From: Mycobacterium sp.
GTDB taxonomy: Bacteria > Actinomycetota > Actinomycetes > Mycobacteriales > Mycobacteriaceae
Direction: 5' to 3'
Assembly (NCBI RefSeq): GCF_002863225.1
Contig: NZ_PKEK01000006.1
Location: forward strand, 1 to 42,492
DNA length: 42,492 nucleotides
The translations under genes were made by a program, and so were the position numbers. Position 1 is the first letter of the stretch. The number at the start of each line of letters is the position of its first letter. The notes under the pieces were generated by a model that was given only the letters and a program-made list of their open reading frames with translations, was not told the origin of the DNA and searched no databases. Shown here in pieces: positions 35,724-42,492 of the stretch.

Positions 35724-37421
35724 TCAGAAGCCTCCAGATTCGCTCGAGCGGCGCTGACCGCGCACGGGGTAGTGTTCGGCGATCGCCCCAGCCAATGAGA
35801 TCAACGCTTTACGGGTCCGGGACTTGAGTGCGTCGAACTCGATGTCACCACCCTCGGCGAGGTGGACGTCGTAGGGCACCCGGATGACCTTGACGTCGGG
35901 AACCTGTTCGCGGAACAGGCTTTCGCTTTCCTCAAGATCGACGAGTGGCTTACCTTTTGACGGTGCGTTGACCGCTACCACGGTGCGCGGCAGCAGTGCG
36001 CTGAAGCCGTGTGAGTGCAGCCAGGTCAGAGTCGCCCACGCCCCGTTGAGGCCCGGCGGGTCTTGGGAGGCCACGATGACCAGGGCGTCGAGCTGCTTAG
36101 CGATCGTGGAAAACAGCGGTGAGGTGATCGCGGTACCGCAGTCGAGCAAGACGACGTTGTAATGCAGTCGCAGGATCCGCATCGTGGTTTCGAAATCCTG
36201 GCTGTTAAGGGTGTAGGAGACACGCGGATCATTCTGCGAGCCAAGCATTTCCAGGTCGGCGTCGTTTTGCACCATGAACCGACGAACCGTGGGGTAGGCG
36301 CTGGGATCTTTCAGAGACGCCAGGGCCTCAATGTTGGCAGTCGGGCCACCCTTTTGGTGGAAGCGGGACGACAAATTGCCCAGGTCGGTGTCGACATCGA
36401 CAGCGATGACGCGGTCTCCGCGCAGCTTGGCGGTCGCGCTGCCGGCGCCCACGGTGATCGTGGTCTTGCCGACCCCGCCCTTGGCGTTGACGAACGCGAC
36501 CACGTAAGTGTGGTCCAGCGGGCTCTTGATCAGCTGGATCAGCTCGTCGTAGGCCTCCTGCTTGGCGCTAGGACCCGGATTGATGGCCCCGAAGGTCATC
36601 TTCGACACGACACGTCGCCAGCCGGTCGCCGCCGGTCGGCGGCGCGTCGATCGCACTTTGTCGGCCGCCCCTGCACCGCTAGCGCGTGCGCCGAACCCGT
36701 CAGCACTCGACGACGGGCGGGGCAGACTCTCCTGGCGCCCAGTCGGCGCCGGTTCAGCCGGGGCGCCCCATGGATCGAGGTCGTCGTCAGCGGCGGAGCT
36801 GTCGGTGAAGAAGTTGTCGAAGCCTGGTGACGGTGGCGGGCGGAAGCCCGGTGTGGCGCCGGGGCGCAGGTCGGTGGTGTGGCCCTCGTCGTCGACGCCG
36901 CTATCAGGGCCGCGCTGTGCGCCGGTGAAGTCCGGTCGTCCCGGCTGCTGGCGTGGCCAACTGAACTGTGGCCGTTGAGGATTGCCCGGATGCTGCGGGC
37001 CCAGATGCTGAGGCGGCGGACCCGCGGGCGGTTGCTGCGGTGCCGCAGGCTGCGGCGGGGGTCCCGCCGGCGGGTGCTGGGGGCCGGCCGGTGGCGGAGC
37101 GCCGTGGCGGGGGCCTTGTTCTGCCGCGGGGTGGCGCGGCTGGCCCGTCGCGGAATCGCGTTGCGCGCGAGCATCTTCGATCGCGGCGCGAGCTGCGGGG
37201 TTGAGGGCACTGAGGTCCAGGACCGAGGTCTCATCTCCGGTGAAGCGTGATTCGTCACGAGGCGGAGTCTCGGGCGGCGAGGTCGGCCAGGGCACCCGGG
37301 CGTGAGAGGCCGGCGCCTGAGGGCGTTCGGGCTCAGGGTTGTTGGAGGTGGCCTCGTCGTCGGGGCCGGAGGCGTCAGAAGGTGTGCTCATCTGTTCGAT
37401 TCCACTTTCGTGTTGGGACAT
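35724..37421 (-). CDS. espI: EspI-like MinD/ParA-type ESX ATPase
   Basis: From the ATG at 37421, which shares one base with the EspG stop, the product has 565 residues; an ATG ten codons later is possible. The first 250 residues are Pro/Gln/Ala rich and disordered. The C-terminal half is a MinD-like domain with a deviant Walker A, KGGVGKT (Lys314-Thr320), and a DVDTDLGN segment. EspI is a regulator of ESX-1 secretion, reported to be tied to ATP level. Its place before eccD is what one finds in plasmid ESX clusters. Confidence 0.85.
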   Translation of the reverse strand: MSQHESGIEQMSTPSDASGPDDEATSNNPEPERPQAPASHARVPWPTSPPETPPRDESRFTGDETSVLDLSALNPAARAAIEDARAQRDSATGQPRHPAAEQGPRHGAPPPAGPQHPPAGPPPQPAAPQQPPAGPPPQHLGPQHPGNPQRPQFSWPRQQPGRPDFTGAQRGPDSGVDDEGHTTDLRPGATPGFRPPPSPGFDNFFTDSSAADDDLDPWGAPAEPAPTGRQESLPRPSSSADGFGARASGAGAADKVRSTRRRPAATGWRRVVSKMTFGAINPGPSAKQEAYDELIQLIKSPLDHTYVVAFVNAKGGVGKTTITVGAGSATAKLRGDRVIAVDVDTDLGNLSSRFHQKGGPTANIEALASLKDPSAYPTVRRFMVQNDADLEMLGSQNDPRVSYTLNSQDFETTMRILRLHYNVVLLDCGTAITSPLFSTIAKQLDALVIVASQDPPGLNGAWATLTWLHSHGFSALLPRTVVAVNAPSKGKPLVDLEESESLFREQVPDVKVIRVPYDVHLAEGGDIEFDALKSRTRKALISLAGAIAEHYPVRGQRRSSESGGF

Positions 37422-38257
37422 CAGATACTGAAGTTCTCTTCGGGAAACCAAGTGCCCGAAGGCAATCGGTCGGTCAGCTCTCGGACAGCCATGGCGACTG
37501 CGAAGGGGTCCGCTGGTGCAAAAATCGACGACCCGCCTTCGCGGGGTTCCCCGGGCGGCGGAGCAACCAGAATGGATCCGACTTGGGTGCTGATGACGTT
37601 GACACTGACGTCGGTGCTGTTACGGGCACCGTTGGTGGCCTCGTGGGCGGTCAGCTCGATGGTGATCCGCTCCCCCGTGCGGGCAAGCTCCATGATCTCG
37701 GCGTCGCGCTCAGGCACACCAAGATCGACCAGAGCCTCGACGAGGTCAGCGCCGCGGCCGACCCGCTCGTCGATGGCTTTACCGGTGTCCATCGGGATCG
37801 AGAACTCCTCGAAATGGGCGGGCCGCGCATCCTCGGGCAGGCCCGCAGTCACGATCGGCACCAGCGATTCGCTGCCGTTGAGCTGCAACGGGGTGAACGT
37901 CACCATCTGCGCGTAACGCAGCACCACCACCGCATCTGGCGGTGTCGTACGTGCCAGCACACCCCGCAGGATGCGGTCGGAGTCAATAATCGTCAGCCAC
38001 TGCAGCCACTGGCGAGCCTGGCACGCAGTCTTGACAGCAGCAGCGATCGCCGGCTGAACAGCACCGTTCTCGTCCAAGATCCGTGCCTCGGTCAGCTCAG
38101 CGCGGCACTGCTCCTCGAACTTCGGCTTATCCCCCAGGTCGGCATACGGTGCGGTAATCGCCAACGACCAGGGGTAGGAACCGGCGTGAAGCATATCGGC
38201 GACAAACCACGCCTGATGAGCGGTCATCTCGGCCGCGGGGAAACTACTCGCCATCAT
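37421..38257 (-). CDS. espG: EspG-family PE/PPE chaperone
   Basis: I chose the minus-strand ATG at 38257 (278 residues), preceded by AGGA with a 5-nt gap; the next codon is also ATG. A longer frame from 38323 would start inside the upstream gene. The sequence has EspG-type features: an N-terminal AWFVADML helix, a central beta-sheet (DAVVVLRYAQMVTFTPL) and a length near 280. EspG binds the tip of the PPE partner and keeps the pair soluble until EccA releases it. It overlaps the RHH gene by 14 nt. Confidence 0.8.
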   Translation of the reverse strand: MMASSFPAAEMTAHQAWFVADMLHAGSYPWSLAITAPYADLGDKPKFEEQCRAELTEARILDENGAVQPAIAAAVKTACQARQWLQWLTIIDSDRILRGVLARTTPPDAVVVLRYAQMVTFTPLQLNGSESLVPIVTAGLPEDARPAHFEEFSIPMDTGKAIDERVGRGADLVEALVDLGVPERDAEIMELARTGERITIELTAHEATNGARNSTDVSVNVISTQVGSILVAPPPGEPREGGSSIFAPADPFAVAMAVRELTDRLPSGTWFPEENFSI

Positions 38258-38474
38258 CGCTGTCCTGATCACCAGGCGGTGTGGCGGCTTCCAGTTCCTC
38301 AAGAGCAGGTTGAACGGCTTCATCGACGATGTATGACATCGACGTACTCCACCGTTTCTCCTGCGCGCGCAGCCTTTTCAACGTTCTGCGGCGAAGCCGA
38401 AGCGTTGTGGGGACCTTATCGTCCGCAGCCAAAGCACGGGCTTTGAGCTCCTTCACCAGATCCGATTCAGCCAT
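38244..38474 (-). CDS. Ribbon-helix-helix DNA-binding protein
   Basis: The 76-residue product has the RHH pattern at about residues 21-58: a strand with alternating residues (VPTTLRLRRR), helix 1 (TLKRLRAQEKRW), a turn, and helix 2 (SYIVDEAVQPAL). The tail is acidic. It is the first gene of the espG-espI-eccD operon, with a strong AAAGGGGAAG site, and adjoins the motif-rich control region. It is likely an autoregulator of this operon, perhaps also of the T4SS operon, or a partition protein. Confidence 0.72.
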   Translation of the reverse strand: MAESDLVKELKARALAADDKVPTTLRLRRRTLKRLRAQEKRWSTSMSYIVDEAVQPALEELEAATPPGDQDSDDGE

Positions 38475-38769
38475 CGACTTCCCCTTTCACACTGGGCCAA
38501 GCCCTGTGTGATTCGCAGTAGAGCACACAAGGTGGACACGACAAATAGATTGTCGATCGCGCTAGGCGGTGGTGACTACACCAATATGTGTGAGCATGCC
38601 GCGCGCGTCCTGAGTGCGCTACGGAATAGGCGAAGCCGATGCGCTGAGCGCGGTATGGCGGATGCGCATAGCGCATCAGCAGGTATGCGGTGATGACATC
38701 ACAACATATGCCGGGATGCGTGGCGCGGACACCCAAGGCCTGGCCGTCCCCGGGGCGGATCACCTGGCA

Positions 38770-38788
38770 GTGATGCACTGTGCATCAC
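38770..38788. repeat. Partition-site candidate, 19-bp palindrome copy 1
   Basis: The sequence is GTGATGCA-CTG-TGCATCAC, with perfect 8-bp arms and a 3-nt spacer, 125 nt before the parB start. The same pattern occurs twice more beside parA. Palindromes clustered around a parAB pair are typical parS-like sites or ParA/ParB operators. Confidence 0.68.
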
Positions 38789-38857
38789 TGTCCCACCACT
38801 GACAGAGTGGTGCTGACACTGTTTTTCCGGCACTCCCCCGACACGCCGCCGAATATC

Positions 38858-38886
38858 TTGCCGGTGTCACACCCTCCAAATACCCT
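38858..38886 (+). promoter_or_regulatory. parB: Possible parB promoter
   Basis: TTGCCG at 38858-38863 and TACCCT at 38881-38886 have a 17-nt gap and fit a mycobacterial housekeeping promoter (-10 as TANNNT). The start would lie about 20 nt before the GTG. It is near the palindrome ATACCGGTAT, a possible operator. The match is weak. Confidence 0.33.
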
Positions 38887-38913
38887 TATACCGGTATTCG
38901 AGAGGAGACCTTC

Positions 38914-40545
38914 GTGCCCGACGCGACGTCAGTCCGGACCGCCCGCCGACCCAAAGCGGGTGGCCGCAAGACCAACAACAGGTTCGCCCGCCTCGCCGGC
39001 GGAGAACCGGAAGCCACGCAGGACCTCTCCCCCAGCTCTGACGCCGCCACCTCCCGTGAAGAACCATCCGGTCTGATCGGTGGCTTGTCCGCAGTCGCCG
39101 CCGACGAAGCCCACCGCGTAGTCCAGATCCCGGTGAGCGAGATCGCGCCGCACCCATTCAACGACGGCGCACGATCCCAGCCGCAGCCTGGAGAACCCAA
39201 ATGGGAGGAACTTCTCAACGGCGTGCGTGCCAACGGCGTACGACTCCCCGTGCTCGTCGTGCCCCGCGGCGTCTTCATCGCCAACAGGCCCACCGCCTCC
39301 GCGCAGATCCCGCAGGACGCGCGCTACGTGCTGATCTACGGCCACCGCCGCCGCGCCGCAGCCCTCGAAGCCGCCCGCGAGACCATCCCAGCCGTCGTCG
39401 ACGACTCCATCATGGCCGACGACGGCGATCTCGACGCGATGGCCACTGAGAACCTCGGCCGCCAGGACCTTTCCGACCTCGCCGAAGCCAACCTCTTCGC
39501 CCGTTACTCCGAGATCGGACTCTCGCAGCGGGCCATCGCCGAACGCCTCGGCATCGACCAGGCCACCGTCTCGCGACGACTCGCGCTCCTACTGCTCGCC
39601 CCAGGCCTATGCGAAGCGATCGACGACGGGACGCTGCGCAGCGTCGATGCCGCCGCGCTGTCCGGAGCTCTGCCGTATGGCCCGCCGCGCCGTTGGCAGA
39701 AAACCAAAGACCCTCTGCAGGACACCGATCAACGCGCTGCCGAGCAGGCTCAGGCACTGCAGTTGATCCTGGACCGCGGCATGTCGGCCACCCGCGCCGC
39801 CGAGCGCGTCATCGCAGAACGTGACGCCCGCGCCAAAGCCGCTGAACTCGGGATCACCATCGTCGACGACCCGCGGGCCGAACTGGGGGAGAACTGCCAC
39901 CAGTTCAGAATCGCCGCCTACGAGCCCGGCGCCGACGTCATCGGCGCCATCAACTCCGGATCAGGAACGCTGGACCTCTACACCCGCCCCGCCGACAACG
40001 CCCCAGCGATGGACGACGACACCGTCGCCGGCGCCGTCCGCGGCGTCGAGGAAGCGGACGCCTCGGACCGAACCGACACCGCCCGCGAAAGCCAAGAGCC
40101 GGCGCCGGATCCCGTCGATGCCGCCGAGGCCAGCGCGGAAGCCGCCGCAGCCGAGCAGCGCAACGCCGAGACAGCAGCGGCCAGTGATGCCCAAATCCAC
40201 CGCCGTCAGTCCTGCGCCGTCCTGATCACCCAGCAGCCCTCCAACACCGACCTGCTCAAAATCCTCGTCGGCCAATATCTGTCCGGCGTCGCAGCCCGCA
40301 GCGGCACCTCTGCGGTCACCGCGCTGCTGCGTGACTGGGACGCCACGGCCGACGGAACAGGGGAGAAGGCCCGCAACATCCGGGCCTGGCACCGCGCCGT
40401 CGCGGCCGCGGAACTGCACACCGCCGAACTGAAAGGCACAGCTTGGGACGACGACGCCGTCGCCCACCTCGAACTACTCATCACCCGGGTCGGCTACCAG
40501 CCCACCAGCTGGGAACGACACCAACTCGACGCCGCAAGCGCGTGA
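38914..40545 (+). CDS. parB: ParB-family partition protein
   Basis: The product has 543 residues from a GTG with GAGGAG 6 nt ahead (38902-38907). A basic N-terminus is followed by the ParB nucleotide-binding core at about residues 68-185. It shows a YGHRRRAA motif (142-149) in place of the GERRxRA signature, and ENLGRQDL (180-187). A DNA-binding helix-turn-helix lies at about 203-225 (SQRAIAERLGIDQATVSRR). The C-terminal part holds an acidic Ala-rich linker and a last helical region. It would bind the palindromes around it. It is long for a ParB (usually 280-380), owing to the linker and tail. Confidence 0.85.
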   Translation: MPDATSVRTARRPKAGGRKTNNRFARLAGGEPEATQDLSPSSDAATSREEPSGLIGGLSAVAADEAHRVVQIPVSEIAPHPFNDGARSQPQPGEPKWEELLNGVRANGVRLPVLVVPRGVFIANRPTASAQIPQDARYVLIYGHRRRAAALEAARETIPAVVDDSIMADDGDLDAMATENLGRQDLSDLAEANLFARYSEIGLSQRAIAERLGIDQATVSRRLALLLLAPGLCEAIDDGTLRSVDAAALSGALPYGPPRRWQKTKDPLQDTDQRAAEQAQALQLILDRGMSATRAAERVIAERDARAKAAELGITIVDDPRAELGENCHQFRIAAYEPGADVIGAINSGSGTLDLYTRPADNAPAMDDDTVAGAVRGVEEADASDRTDTARESQEPAPDPVDAAEASAEAAAAEQRNAETAAASDAQIHRRQSCAVLITQQPSNTDLLKILVGQYLSGVAARSGTSAVTALLRDWDATADGTGEKARNIRAWHRAVAAAELHTAELKGTAWDDDAVAHLELLITRVGYQPTSWERHQLDAASA

Positions 40546-40560
40546 TGCACCCTGCATCAA
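40542..40560. repeat. Partition-site candidate, 19-bp palindrome copy 2
   Basis: GTGATGCA-CCC-TGCATCAA has 7 matching bases per arm next to the spacer. It overlaps the parB stop codon and lies 71 nt before parA. Together with copy 3 it forms a pair spaced 37 nt start to start. Confidence 0.62.
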
Positions 40561-40578
40561 GTCGCACATCCGCTACCG

Positions 40579-40597
40579 GTGATGCAGCGTGCATCAC
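40579..40597. repeat. Partition-site candidate, 19-bp palindrome copy 3
   Basis: GTGATGCA-GCG-TGCATCAC has perfect 8-bp arms and lies 33 nt before the parA start. It could be both a partition site and the parA operator. Confidence 0.66.
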
Positions 40598-40630
40598 CGT
40601 CCACTGACCCCCTAGCGACAGGAGAGGACT

Positions 40631-41509
40631 ATGCCCACCTACACGGTCGCCAACATGTCCGGCAGTGTCGGAAAGACCACCACCGTAGTGACCACCGCGG
40701 TCAAGCTTGCCGCCGCCGGCCTGCAGGTCCGCGTGATCGATCTCGATCCCCAAGCCAACGCCAGCACGTGGCTGGGTCACCCCAACATTGCGGGCCCCAC
40801 CATCGCCAACGTGCTTCGGCTGGAATCAACGATCAACGACATCTCGAGGCCGGCCCGGGTGCTGCAGGACTTCACCGATGACGGCGAGCCCGACTACAGA
40901 GATGATTCCGGTGTTGACGTGGTGATCAACAATCTCACCGTCGTGCCCGCCGCCCGCGCGACCCTTGACAAGCTGATGGTCGAACTGCCCGCAGTGACCG
41001 GGGGAGTGATGCGATTGCGCGATGCGCTCGAGGCGGCCGCGCCGGTCGACATCACCCTCATCGATTCGCCCGGCAGCAACAACGCCCTGGTGACCGCCGC
41101 GCTGATCGCCGCTTCGGTCGACGAGGACAGCCCATCCGGGTCATGGGGTTTAATCACCTGCACCAAACCCGCGGGCAAAGAATCCGAAGGCATCCAAGCC
41201 CTCCTTCAGGAGCTGGCAGTTATCAAAAAGACTTTCCGGATCGACATCCCGCTGCTGGCGATCGTGCCGTGCGCCGTACCTGCCACCGGCGCGGTCTATG
41301 CCGAGCAACTGGAATACCTCCAGGAAGGCTTCGGTGACCGTGTGACACCTGTCGTTCGGCGCAGCTCAATCGTTGACGAGGCCTACACCAACTACACCCC
41401 GGTCCCGCTATACGGCTACCGCGCCAAAGACATCAGTAACGACTACACGGCGGTGATCGACCACATGAAGCGCCTCGGAATGTTCCGCCCCGCGGCCATC
41501 AATGCCTAA
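40631..41509 (+). CDS. parA: ParA-family partition ATPase with altered Walker A
   Basis: The 292-residue ATPase would move plasmid copies apart using ParB-DNA complexes. Walker A is at residues 10-16, SGSVGKT, in NMSGSVGKT. The first Lys of the usual KGGxGKT motif is Ser10 here. DLDPQAN (37-43) and LIDSPG segments follow, both typical of ParA. A GGAGAGG ribosome site precedes the ATG. It ends overlapping the next small gene by 8 nt. There is no N-terminal DNA-binding extension, so it is the short type Ib-like form by length, although its ParB is of the HTH type. Confidence 0.87.
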   Translation: MPTYTVANMSGSVGKTTTVVTTAVKLAAAGLQVRVIDLDPQANASTWLGHPNIAGPTIANVLRLESTINDISRPARVLQDFTDDGEPDYRDDSGVDVVINNLTVVPAARATLDKLMVELPAVTGGVMRLRDALEAAAPVDITLIDSPGSNNALVTAALIAASVDEDSPSGSWGLITCTKPAGKESEGIQALLQELAVIKKTFRIDIPLLAIVPCAVPATGAVYAEQLEYLQEGFGDRVTPVVRRSSIVDEAYTNYTPVPLYGYRAKDISNDYTAVIDHMKRLGMFRPAAINA

Positions 41510-41744
41510 CACTGACGACCACCCCAAACCGGGAGAGGTCACCAAAGCCAACATTCCCACCGAACTGCACCAACGCTCGCGGGCCGCAGTCCGCATCGTC
41601 GAACGCGTAACCGGGCGCCGTTACACCCTTGCTCAATTCCTGCGTGAAGCGATAACCGCGCAATTATGGCTCATCGCAAGAGATTACAACGACGGAAACG
41701 AAATTTTCCCCGACTCGCGCCCTCTAGAACGGGGGCGTCCCTAA
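41502..41744 (+). CDS. Small ribbon-helix-helix-like protein of the par operon
   Basis: The 80-residue product overlaps parA by 8 nt. Residues 14-58 fit the RHH pattern: a strand (VTKANIPTE), a helix (HQRSRAAVRIVERV) and a second helix (TLAQFLREAITAQLWLIA). It could be a centromere-binding or regulatory third component of the partition operon, like ParG-type proteins. It is the last gene of the operon. Confidence 0.65.
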   Translation: MPNTDDHPKPGEVTKANIPTELHQRSRAAVRIVERVTGRRYTLAQFLREAITAQLWLIARDYNDGNEIFPDSRPLERGRP

Positions 41745-42049
41745 CGTTGCAAAAGCCTCTTCTTCGTCGTCCCACGCTCGCTGCGAATTGCCGGCTTCAG
41801 ACCTCTTGACGCCGCTCTCATTTTAGTAGCCGAAAGTGGGTGAGGGAAGACCTATTTCGCTTTGGGTCACGCTGCTCGATTGGTGCCCCATGGATGGGCT
41901 CGCTGTCGCCGGAGTGATCGGGTCACCTAGAACGGGTGCGCGACAGTGCTTTTCGGCGCTGATACGGTATCCCGGTAACCCCACCGGGCGCGGGCCGTTT
42001 GGTCCACGCCCGTCGCCTGCCTACTGCTCGGCCCGCTGTCCACCAGCGG
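41745..42049. other. Gene-free gap with a possible hairpin
   Basis: Between converging genes there is no convincing gene; an 83-codon plus-strand frame at 41836 has atypical composition and no ribosome site. A stem at 41986-42011 pairs GGGCG with CGCCC and GGGCC with GGTCC (one G-U pair, one mismatch) around GTTT. It could end transcription from either side but has no T tract. Confidence 0.4.
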
Positions 42050-42492
42050 TCACGACAAGTGGGCTTTCGGTCCTAATAGCCGACTGATGGGCCGGCGGGC
42101 CGTTGAGGCGCCGACGCCCTGGGCCAGCATCGATCGCGCTGCCCAGTCATCGGGCGGTAGCGCGCCTAGGCAGATCTGCAGTAACTCGGTCGCATCGGGG
42201 TCTTCTAGGGCGGCACTGATATTGGGCCAGTCGGCGGATTGGGCGGCGACGGCGGGCCACAGGTCGCCGCGGTCGGTTCGGGTGAGGGTGAGGGTGCGGC
42301 ATTCGGCGATCGCGTCGTCGACGAGCTTGGCAGAGCGTTGATCTGTGCTGGGTGACCATTCTTCGAACGCCGGCCGCAGCAGGGTAGTGATACTGATGCG
42401 GCGATCGTTTGCGGTGCGCGGGATCTGATATCGCCACATGTCGGCTGCGCGTTGCAGGTCTTCGGTGGTGTAGCTGCCGGGGATTCGGGAAC
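42050..42492 (-). CDS. Hypothetical protein, cut by the right edge
   Basis: The frame is open from the window edge to the stop at 42050, so the start is outside. The 147 visible residues include a charged helical part (TTEDLQRAADMWRYQI), a WSPSTDQRSAKLVDDAI segment and an acidic middle. An ATG at 42439 is internal, not the likely start. No family is recognised. It converges on the par operon. Confidence 0.6.
   Translation of the reverse strand, partial: SRIPGSYTTEDLQRAADMWRYQIPRTANDRRISITTLLRPAFEEWSPSTDQRSAKLVDDAIAECRTLTLTRTDRGDLWPAVAAQSADWPNISAALEDPDATELLQICLGALPPDDWAARSMLAQGVGASTARRPISRLLGPKAHLS

Larger units (their letters stand above)
38475..38913. promoter_or_regulatory. Divergent control region between the ESX operon and parB
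   Basis: This 439-nt gap is rich in repeats. Iteron-like motifs are GGTATGGCGGATGCGC (38652-38667), GGTATGCGGTGATGAC (38682-38697) and CATATGCCGGGATGCG (38705-38720). GATGCGC-ATA-GCGCATC is a perfect inverted repeat (38661-38677), and GTGATG-A-CATCAC another (38689-38701). A hairpin CACCACT-GACAG-AGTGGTG is at about 38794-38812. The palindrome ATACCGGTAT is at 38888-38897. The region must hold promoters for both operons. It may also be part of a replication or transfer origin. Confidence 0.6.

Noticed and set aside
38652..38720. CRISPR-like short repeats
   Set aside because: The motifs are short, imperfect and unevenly spaced, without unique spacers or cas genes. They fit operators or iterons.
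41836..42087. 83-codon plus-strand frame
   Set aside because: No ribosome site, atypical composition and overlap with the end of the minus-strand gene at the right edge.

Overview
The window is GC-rich, has GTG/TTG starts, tightly overlapping genes and a full ESX (type VII) gene set, which points to a Mycobacterium or a very close relative. ESX genes sit beside a Gram-positive-style type IV secretion (T4SS) cluster and a parB-parA pair. This matches large conjugative mycobacterial plasmids of the pRAW type, whose transfer is known to need both T4SS and the plasmid ESX system (ESX-P). I assign this by gene content and order only; no database search was possible. No replication initiator or relaxase is recognisable here, so the window is part of a larger plasmid or integrated element.

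Layout. Positions 1-350 are a non-coding leader with repeated CATATGCGG-type motifs. Positions 351-14884 (+) are one long T4SS operon: a small protein, a TcpC/VirB8-like protein, two small membrane proteins (pilin-like and TcpE/VirB3-like by position), VirB4 ATPase, a VirB6-like membrane protein, a two-domain cell-wall hydrolase, an anchored NTF2-like candidate, the VirD4/TcpA coupling ATPase, three small or low-complexity proteins, a BTAD-type regulator-like protein and a 78-residue protein.

Positions 15002-27122 (+) are the first ESX block: an EspB-like PE-PPE fusion, a YbaB/EspL-like protein, EccA, EccB, EccC, PE, PPE, an EsxB-like and an EsxA-like protein. A strong terminator closes it at 27141-27177. 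A separate EspC-like putative secreted protein with an unrecognised C-terminal half follows (27351-28391, +).

Positions 28531-38474 (-) are the second ESX block, transcribed towards the first: a ribbon-helix-helix protein, EspG, EspI, EccD, MycP, EccE, a one-helix membrane protein, a coiled-coil protein with 29-residue repeats, and a 58-residue protein. The control region 38475-38913 separates it from parB, parA and a small ribbon-helix-helix-like gene (38914-41744, +). The control region and the parB-parA gap hold three copies of a 19-bp palindrome, GTGATGCA-N3-TGCATCAC, likely partition sites or operators. The right edge cuts an unrecognised minus-strand gene.

Working model. VirB4, VirD4, the VirB6/B8-like proteins and the wall hydrolase would build the DNA-transfer channel. 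EccB/C/D/E and MycP would form the ESX channel in the inner membrane. EccA and EspG would handle PE/PPE-type substrates, and PE/PPE, Esx and EspB/EspC-like proteins would be exported, possibly to help mating through the mycobacterial outer membrane. The least explained parts are the repeat coiled coil with its membrane partner, the EspC-like protein, the His/Asp-rich T4SS protein, and the motif shared by the T4SS leader and the ESX/par control region.
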